From NCBI GenBank assembly GCA_022709995.1, contig JAKLHU010000104.1, positions 1 through 7,101 of the forward strand: DNA of 7,101 bases, read 5' to 3'. Positions 1-7,101 of the stretch are shown here, one piece after another. Position 1 is the stretch's first letter; the number at the start of each line of letters is the position of its first letter. This DNA is from Verrucomicrobiota bacterium (lineage in GTDB: Bacteria > Verrucomicrobiota > Lentisphaeria > Oligosphaerales > Oligosphaeraceae). Under the pieces are notes generated by a model. It worked only from the letters and a program-made list of their open reading frames with translations, was not told the DNA's origin and ran no database searches. The translations under genes were made by a program, and so were the position numbers.

Positions 1-3063
<3,063 letters not shown>

Positions 3064-3072
3064 TGTCGTCAT

Positions 3073-3078
3073 CTCCTT
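3073..3078 (-). promoter_or_regulatory. Ribosome binding site of nifJ
   Basis: A perfect AAGGAG on the minus strand lies 9 nt before the ATG at 3063. It decides between two in-frame ATG codons: the other one, at 3072, directly abuts this motif and would have no room for ribosome binding, so the protein most likely begins MAKMVTIDGN. Confidence 0.8.
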
Positions 3079-3094
3079 GGTCTGCACTGCGGGA

Positions 3095-3100
3095 ATTAGA
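3095..3100 (-). promoter_or_regulatory. Possible -10 element of nifJ downstream of the terminator hairpin
   Basis: The minus strand reads TCTAAT, which matches the sigma-70 consensus TATAAT at 5 of 6 positions. It lies between the T-rich tail of the hairpin and the nifJ ribosome binding site. It would start transcription near 3088 and give a leader of about 25 nt free of the terminator. No good -35 hexamer is found 16-18 nt upstream; that position falls inside the GC-only hairpin. It is therefore a weak candidate, listed because it is the alternative to the promoter at 3188-3215. Confidence 0.25.
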
Positions 3101-3103
3101 GGG

Positions 3104-3131
3104 AATAAAACAAGCCGGCCGGGAGGCCGGC
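3104..3131 (-). terminator. Intrinsic terminator (or attenuator) between the lipoprotein gene and nifJ
   Basis: On the minus strand a perfect 7-bp all-GC stem, GCCGGCC / GGCCGGC (3131-3125 and 3120-3114), closes a 4-nt loop TCCC. It is followed at once by TTGTTTTATT (3113-3104), eight T in ten bases. This is the standard form of a Rho-independent terminator. The plus strand has no T-tract after the hairpin, so it acts only on minus-strand transcripts. Its place suggests that it ends the transcript of the lipoprotein and its upstream enzyme. It is only about 40 nt before the nifJ ATG, so it would also sit in any nifJ transcript begun upstream of it and could work there as an attenuator. Confidence 0.8.
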
Positions 3132-3137
3132 GGCGTG

Positions 3138-3155
3138 GCGGGATTGCAACCCCGC
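3138..3155 (-). repeat. Inverted repeat forming a second hairpin just upstream of the terminator
   Basis: In minus-strand RNA, GCGGG and CCCGC pair over 5 bp, extended by a G-U pair, around the loop UUGCAA. The hairpin ends 6 nt before the terminator stem begins. It has no T-tract of its own. It could strengthen termination, protect a 3' end, or be part of a folding switch in a nifJ leader. The sequence alone does not say which. Confidence 0.45.
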
Positions 3156-3187
3156 TTTGCACTTGTCGCGAAAAGAAGCGTCTATGT

Positions 3188-3215
3188 AATGTAGTGCCGG
3201 AAAAAGAAATGGCAA
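3188..3215 (-). promoter_or_regulatory. Candidate sigma-70-like promoter for nifJ
   Basis: The minus strand has TTGCCA at 3215-3210 (5 of 6 against TTGACA), a 16-nt spacer and TACATT at 3193-3188 (4 of 6 against TATAAT). This lies in the most AT-rich stretch of the spacer. Transcription would start near 3181 and give a leader of about 118 nt that contains both the UUGCAA-loop hairpin and the terminator hairpin. The match is moderate and other sigma factors are possible, so this is a candidate only. Confidence 0.35.
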
Positions 3216-3369
3216 GCTGTTCAGGGCCGAGTTTGCCGGGAGGTGGCTATCCCTCCCTGTTGTGTCGTCGACGAGCGGTCGCCGTCCGTAATTGTTCTGT
3301 TTCTCGGCGCGAGGGAGCGAAGGCGCTGTTTTCGCGCCGGTCGCGGTTGGCGGTCTGGGAACGGGTTGT

Positions 3370-4389
3370 TCATTCGAGGACTTCGAGGGTGATGGGTTTC
3401 CAGATGCCGCCGGCCATGGTGGAGTCATGGACGCGGACGGTCAGCTGGTTGTCGTCGCCCCATTTCAGGAGTTTGGTGACGTCGAGCGAGAACGGCAGGT
3501 TCCAGCCGTCGAGGCCCAGGTCATGGTCGCCGATGTAGACGCCGTTGAGCCAGACCCAGGCGCTTTCGTCGACGCCCTCGAACAGCAGTTCGGCGGCATT
3601 GAGGCGGGCCGGTTTGGCGGGGGCTTTGAAAGTTCGGCGGTACCAGGCGAAGCCGTCATGGTTGATGCCCTGGGGCTCCCAGGCTTTCGCGATGGCGATG
3701 TCGGCCCAGGAGCGGTCGTCGAACTCGGGTTTGAACCAGTTTCGGGTGTGGCCCTGGGCATCGTCGTCGATGGCGATTTTCCATCCGGTTTCCGGCAGTG
3801 GGTGTCTCTCGGTGACGACGACGTCATAGTCCCAGTCCGGTCGGTTGCGCAGCAGGACGGTGTCGTTGTGGAACGGCCAGGTGGCGCGCATGACGAGGGA
3901 GCGGACGGCCAGGTCCTCGTCGCGGGAGGCTTTCTGGAGGAGTTGCTGGCGTCGGCCCGTGGCCGGCAGTTCCGAGGCGAGGAGGGCGGCGGCATAGACG
4001 CGCACCGGCAGGGGCTGGTCGGTCAGCGCGGTTTCCAGGATATCCAGGCAGTCATCCGGCCGGCGCTGCTGGCAGAGAATTTGCAGGGCCATGCGGCGCG
4101 TCTGCCCGTCGGCGTTTTCGCGCAGGGTCTGGTGCAGGACGTTTTGGCCGGGCTGGCCATGAGCGGCCAGGCTGTGGACGGCGGCGCGGCGGACCAGGAC
4201 GTTGTCATCCTGGAGCAGGGCGGTCAGGGTGGGAACGGCGTTGGCGTCGTCGAGGTTGGCCAGGGCGAGGGCGTGTTGGCGCCGGGCTTCGGCGTTGCCG
4301 GCCAGCCTGGGTCCGGCGCAGCCGGCGGCGAGGATGATGGTCAGGCACATGGTTCCGGCGAAGAGACCGGCACGGCGTTGCATGGTCAT
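3370..4389 (-). CDS. Lipoprotein with HEAT-like repeats and a GH2-type sugar-binding domain
   Basis: A 339-residue protein, complete in the window. Residues 1-24 form a lipoprotein signal peptide: basic QRR start, hydrophobic core and lipobox LAAGC with C24 as the lipidated cysteine, so it should be membrane-anchored outside the cytoplasm. Residues about 33-170 are Ala/Leu-rich helical repeats of about 30 residues (for example DDNVLVRRAAVHSLA, 61-75, and DQPLPVRVYAAALLA, 124-138), typical of HEAT/PBS-type repeats. Residues about 195-339 resemble the N-terminal beta-sandwich of GH2 enzymes: WFKPEFDDRSW (218-228), FAWYRRTF (247-254), VWLNGVYIG (279-287), a DVTKLLKWGDDNQLTVRV stretch (303-320) and GGIWKPI (327-333). 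No GH2 barrel follows. The likely role is binding glycan or scaffolding rather than hydrolysis; this is inference. ATG 4389 is chosen because GAAAGGA lies 8 nt upstream and the signal peptide begins there. An ATG at 4461 would add 24 residues before the signal peptide and overlap the upstream stop as ATGA. Confidence 0.88.
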   Translation of the reverse strand: MTMQRRAGLFAGTMCLTIILAAGCAGPRLAGNAEARRQHALALANLDDANAVPTLTALLQDDNVLVRRAAVHSLAAHGQPGQNVLHQTLRENADGQTRRMALQILCQQRRPDDCLDILETALTDQPLPVRVYAAALLASELPATGRRQQLLQKASRDEDLAVRSLVMRATWPFHNDTVLLRNRPDWDYDVVVTERHPLPETGWKIAIDDDAQGHTRNWFKPEFDDRSWADIAIAKAWEPQGINHDGFAWYRRTFKAPAKPARLNAAELLFEGVDESAWVWLNGVYIGDHDLGLDGWNLPFSLDVTKLLKWGDDNQLTVRVHDSTMAGGIWKPITLEVLE

Positions 4390-4397
4390 AACAGGAA

Positions 4398-4404
4398 TCC
4401 TTTC
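4398..4404 (-). promoter_or_regulatory. Ribosome binding site of the lipoprotein gene
   Basis: GAAAGGA on the minus strand stands 8 nt before ATG 4389. It supports the start that places the signal peptide at the N-terminus. The competing ATG at 4461 has no purine-rich Shine-Dalgarno-like motif before it. Confidence 0.65.
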
Positions 4405-4457
4405 GGGGGGAATGATGGTCGCGGCGCGGCGGGGGCTTGCCGTCCAGCGGTCGGGGG

Positions 4458-7101
4458 TCATTGCACGTGGCAGCTTTGGCTGAGGCGCTGCCCCGTCGCC
4501 AGGTTGGTGGCGGTTACGATCCAGGCGCCGGGGGTGTCATTGGCGGCCGGCTGGAGGGTCAGGTTGAGTCGGCCGTATTTGGCCGTGTAGTAGCCGGAGA
4601 ATTCGCCGGGCTGGCCGTCGGCGTCGGTGATTCTCACTTCGACCGGGATGGCGGCATCGGCCTGGCGGCTCCATCGGTCGGAAATGGTCACGGTCACCGG
4701 CAGGTCTTGGCCGCGGCGAGCCTTGGCGGGCAAAGCGAGCCGGAGCTTGTCCAGGGCGGTCCGGGAAATTAGGAAAAGGCGTCCTTCGCCGGGGCCGAAG
4801 CTGGTTTCGAAGCTCAAGGCGCCGTCGGCATAGCGGCTGGGCACGGCCCGGTGCTGGACCAGGTCGTAGACGTGTCCCGGGCGGTCGATGGTCAGAGTGG
4901 CCTGGTTGGGCAGGCCTTTTTCCATGACCAGGCGGTGATGGCCGACGTAGGCGCCGAACTCGCGCTTGTCATTGATGGCGAACAGGTAGTCCGTCGAGGC
5001 GAAGCGGCGCAGCCTGGTCACGACATCGAGGTCGGAGGAGGCGGCCCTGGCGGCGTAGACGCCTTTCAATTCGCTTTGGAGGCGGCGGGATTCCGCTTGC
5101 AGGGTGGTCTTGGCGTCGGCCGCGTTGCTGGCGCGTTTCACGACTGGCAGGAAGATGTCGGCGACGATGGCGGGGCAGAGATTTTGGTCGGCGACGACGA
5201 TGCCGCCGCGCTCCTGGAATTTCTTGATGGCGTCGACGACGGATCGGGTCAGCACATCGCAGGCTGGCAGGACGAGGATTTTGTACTGGTCGAGGCCGTC
5301 GCGGCGGATGGTTTCGTCGAAGATGATGCGGGGCTGGTAGCCGGCCCATTGCAGGATGAGATGGACGTCGGCTTCCCAAGCGCCGCTCCAGCCGAAGGTA
5401 CCGCGGCCGGCGAAGATTTGGGCGGAGAAGCTTTGCAGGATGGCGATGTCGGCAGGGATGTCTGGCACTTCGAGGAGGGTTGGTCCGAGGGGCTGGACGA
5501 CGTCGGCGAGGAGTTGCCGCAGGCGTGGCGCCGTTTCCGGGTTGGTCATGAAGTAGGCGCCGTATTCGCCTTGGGGGAGGGTGACGAGCGACCCCCAGCC
5601 GTGGTACATGATGCCCTTGATGGGCCGCGATAGTTTGCTCCACAGCGCTTCGCTCAAGTTGTCGGGGGCGATGGTGTAGTACTTCACTTCCGGGAATTCG
5701 CGTTCCCAGGCCGTCCAATCGGCCGGATTTTTCGGCAAAGACGGCGCGGTCTGGGTACGTTTCCAGATCACCTGGGTCATTTTCATCACGTTCTGGCCGG
5801 GGCAGCCGTCGGCCATGGCGAACAGTTCGTCGGTGGCCTGGCCGATTTTGATCGGGTCGGGATAGGTATAGGTCCATTGGGAGATGAAATCGAGCTTGCC
5901 GGCGCTGCCCCAGAGGCTCGGGACGCGCACGGCCGGGTCAAAGAAGGTCCAGATTTTTTTGCCGGTCGACTGCAGGCCAAGGTGGATTTGCGTGTTGAGC
6001 GGGTTCCAGCCGTCGCCGTCCTTCCAGAACCAGGTGTAATAGCGCAGCAGCGGATAGTCGTCCGGGATGACCCGGTCGGCCGGGAAATCGTCGATCGTTG
6101 TGTAGTGGACGCCATTTTTCTTGACGGCCTGGGGGGGGATTTTGCCGCCTATGAACCGTTCGGCGCTGGCCACGTCGTAGTCCTGGAAGGAGAGGGCGGT
6201 GCTGTCGCGGACCTCGGAATGGATCAGGGCGGCGTCGACATGGGGGAAGTCGCCGAAGGAGAGGGCGGCGCTGGCGCCGGAGTTGTAGCCGAGCTGCTGG
6301 ATGTCGGGATGGGCGACATTGGGGTTTTCCTCGTGCCCGGGGACGAGGTTGCCGTCGCGGTCGAGGCGTTTGTATTTGCTGTCTTTCGAGCCGCGCAGGT
6401 ATTTGCCGGCGCCGGCGTAGTGGCAGGCGTTCAGGCCGACGCGTTGCCAGCGTTCCAGGCGGTCGATGATGTTCCGGCCGTTTTTGGTGTTGGCATAGTC
6501 GACGGGCTGCCGGGCTTGCCAGGCCTGGGCGTCGCCGCCGAGGTTGAAGTTGGCGTGGGTGAAGCCCATGGCCAGCATGGCTTCGGGGTCGTCGAGGCTG
6601 GAGCGCATGACGACCGGCATGGCCGGCGGTTTGCGGTTGAGGATGGTGAAGGGCACGTCGCCGGTGAAGTCGGCGCTTTGCCCGGCGATGGTTGCGCTCA
6701 GGCGGTAGCGGAGCGGGTAGTCGCCGGCGCGCAGACTGGTGTCCAGCTGGAAGGCGGCAGGGATTTGCTCTTCCAGCTTCCAGGTTTCGGGCAGGGCGAT
6801 GGCTCTGGTCTGGCCGCCGAATTCGAAGGTCAGGCTTGGGTTGTGCAGGTCCTGGCCGGTATTGTTGAGCAAGGCCAGCTGCAGGTCGCCGATTTTCTCC
6901 TGGCGGTAAAAGACGCGTCGTTTGGACGTCACCGTGCAGTCGACGTTGCCGGAATGGTAGGTGCGGACGCCGCGCCGGAGGCAGACGTCGTCGAGAACGC
7001 CGGCGAAGCCTTGGAAGAGGCTGCCGGCGCGGTCGCCGAGCGACAGGTCGCGGGTGCTGGGCGCAATTGGACCTCGGCCGGGAAAGCTGCTTTCGCCGAC
7101 C
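4458..7101 (-). CDS. Large multidomain protein, probable GH42-like glycoside hydrolase, N-terminus outside the window
   Basis: The frame stays open from the TGA at 4458-4460 to the window edge; 880 residues are visible (numbered here from base 7100), so no start or signal peptide can be judged. A GTG at 6932 is internal, not the start. Visible residues 1-45 look like the end of a LamG/concanavalin-like domain (LSLGDRAGS, then FQGFAGVLDDVCLRRGV). About 60-155 is a beta-rich Ig-like segment. About 160-540 is a larger domain, possibly a TIM barrel (WQRVGLNACHYAGAGKYL; ALIHSEVRDST with E296; GIMYHGWGSL). About 545-655 has an alternating beta/alpha, GATase-like pattern (ADIAILQSFSAQIF, YKILVLPACDVLT, GGIVVADQN) like the trimerisation domain of GH42 beta-galactosidases. 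About 690-780 is beta-rich and 781-880 another Ig-like domain. The likely role is hydrolysis of a polysaccharide or glycoside outside the cytoplasm. The exact GH family and catalytic residues are not recognised; E296 is only a candidate acid. The lipoprotein gene follows in the same direction. Confidence 0.85.
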   Translation of the reverse strand, partial: VGESSFPGRGPIAPSTRDLSLGDRAGSLFQGFAGVLDDVCLRRGVRTYHSGNVDCTVTSKRRVFYRQEKIGDLQLALLNNTGQDLHNPSLTFEFGGQTRAIALPETWKLEEQIPAAFQLDTSLRAGDYPLRYRLSATIAGQSADFTGDVPFTILNRKPPAMPVVMRSSLDDPEAMLAMGFTHANFNLGGDAQAWQARQPVDYANTKNGRNIIDRLERWQRVGLNACHYAGAGKYLRGSKDSKYKRLDRDGNLVPGHEENPNVAHPDIQQLGYNSGASAALSFGDFPHVDAALIHSEVRDSTALSFQDYDVASAERFIGGKIPPQAVKKNGVHYTTIDDFPADRVIPDDYPLLRYYTWFWKDGDGWNPLNTQIHLGLQSTGKKIWTFFDPAVRVPSLWGSAGKLDFISQWTYTYPDPIKIGQATDELFAMADGCPGQNVMKMTQVIWKRTQTAPSLPKNPADWTAWEREFPEVKYYTIAPDNLSEALWSKLSRPIKGIMYHGWGSLVTLPQGEYGAYFMTNPETAPRLRQLLADVVQPLGPTLLEVPDIPADIAILQSFSAQIFAGRGTFGWSGAWEADVHLILQWAGYQPRIIFDETIRRDGLDQYKILVLPACDVLTRSVVDAIKKFQERGGIVVADQNLCPAIVADIFLPVVKRASNAADAKTTLQAESRRLQSELKGVYAARAASSDLDVVTRLRRFASTDYLFAINDKREFGAYVGHHRLVMEKGLPNQATLTIDRPGHVYDLVQHRAVPSRYADGALSFETSFGPGEGRLFLISRTALDKLRLALPAKARRGQDLPVTVTISDRWSRQADAAIPVEVRITDADGQPGEFSGYYTAKYGRLNLTLQPAANDTPGAWIVTATNLATGQRLSQSCHVQ

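Larger units (their letters stand above)
3132..3369. other. Intergenic spacer between the lipoprotein gene and the terminator
   Basis: I see no credible gene here; open frames that cross it are extensions of antisense shadows and lack family signatures. Besides the hairpin and promoter candidate listed separately, it contains two further inverted repeats. One is GGGAGG / CCTCCC (3238-3243 and 3252-3257, 8-nt loop). The other is GGCGC / GCGCC (3322-3326 and 3334-3338, 7-nt loop), shortly after the lipoprotein stop. Neither is followed by a T-tract on either strand. In a sequence this GC-rich, such short stems can arise by chance. Confidence 0.5.

Noticed and set aside
3322..3338. GGCGC / GCGCC hairpin as the terminator of the lipoprotein gene
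   Set aside because: The stem is only 5 bp and no T-tract follows on the minus strand. The hairpin at 3104-3131 is a far better terminator.
3292..4590. 432-codon plus-strand open frame opposite the lipoprotein gene
   Set aside because: It runs across the intergenic spacer, the lipoprotein gene and the end of the enzyme gene. The minus-strand protein has a lipobox and domain motifs, whereas this frame has none.
4851..5633. 260-codon plus-strand frame and a 302-codon minus-strand frame (4969-5877) within the large enzyme gene
   Set aside because: Both overlap the supported reading frame. The plus-strand one is Gly/Asp/Val-rich and the other-frame minus one is Arg/Pro-rich, both typical shadows at high GC.
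6930..6932. GTG as the start codon of the large enzyme
   Set aside because: The frame continues upstream to the window edge without a stop, and the upstream residues look like the end of a LamG-like domain, so this GTG is an internal valine.

Overview
The window is GC-rich, and all three protein genes it supports lie on the minus strand. Read in the direction of transcription (high to low coordinates) they are: (1) the 3' part of a large multidomain protein that looks like a carbohydrate-active enzyme, entering the window at base 7101 and ending at 4458; (2) a complete 339-residue lipoprotein at 4389-3370, built from HEAT-like helical repeats followed by a GH2-type sugar-binding beta-sandwich; (3) pyruvate:ferredoxin (flavodoxin) oxidoreductase, nifJ, starting at 3063 and running off the window at base 1 with about 1021 residues visible.

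The layout suggests two transcription units. The first two genes are close together (68 nt, or a 4-nt ATGA overlap if an upstream start is used) with no terminator visible between them, so they are probably co-transcribed and work together outside the cytoplasm on a carbohydrate substrate. The roughly 300-bp spacer at 3064-3369 is the only long non-coding stretch. It holds a strong intrinsic-terminator structure reading on the minus strand, several weaker inverted repeats and two candidate nifJ promoter elements. Because the terminator lies only about 40 nt upstream of the nifJ start codon, it either insulates nifJ from the glycoside-related operon or acts as an attenuator in a nifJ leader.

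The organism is probably an anaerobic or fermentative bacterium: single-chain PFOR is the usual anaerobic route from pyruvate to acetyl-CoA. The mix of LamG-like, GH42-trimerisation-like, HEAT and GH2-N-like modules in secreted proteins at high GC resembles polysaccharide-degrading members of the PVC group (Lentisphaerota, Verrucomicrobiota, Planctomycetota). That placement is an inference from domain style, not a demonstrated assignment. Physiologically, sugars released by the exported proteins would feed glycolysis and the pyruvate would go to PFOR, but the sequence shows no direct regulatory link between the two units.

No RNA genes, CRISPR arrays, insertion sequences, phage genes or attachment sites were seen. 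The long plus-strand open frames opposite these genes look like GC-driven shadows. The less ordinary content is the catalytic-domain-free HEAT + GH2-N lipoprotein, the unassigned multidomain enzyme upstream of it, and the structured nifJ leader.
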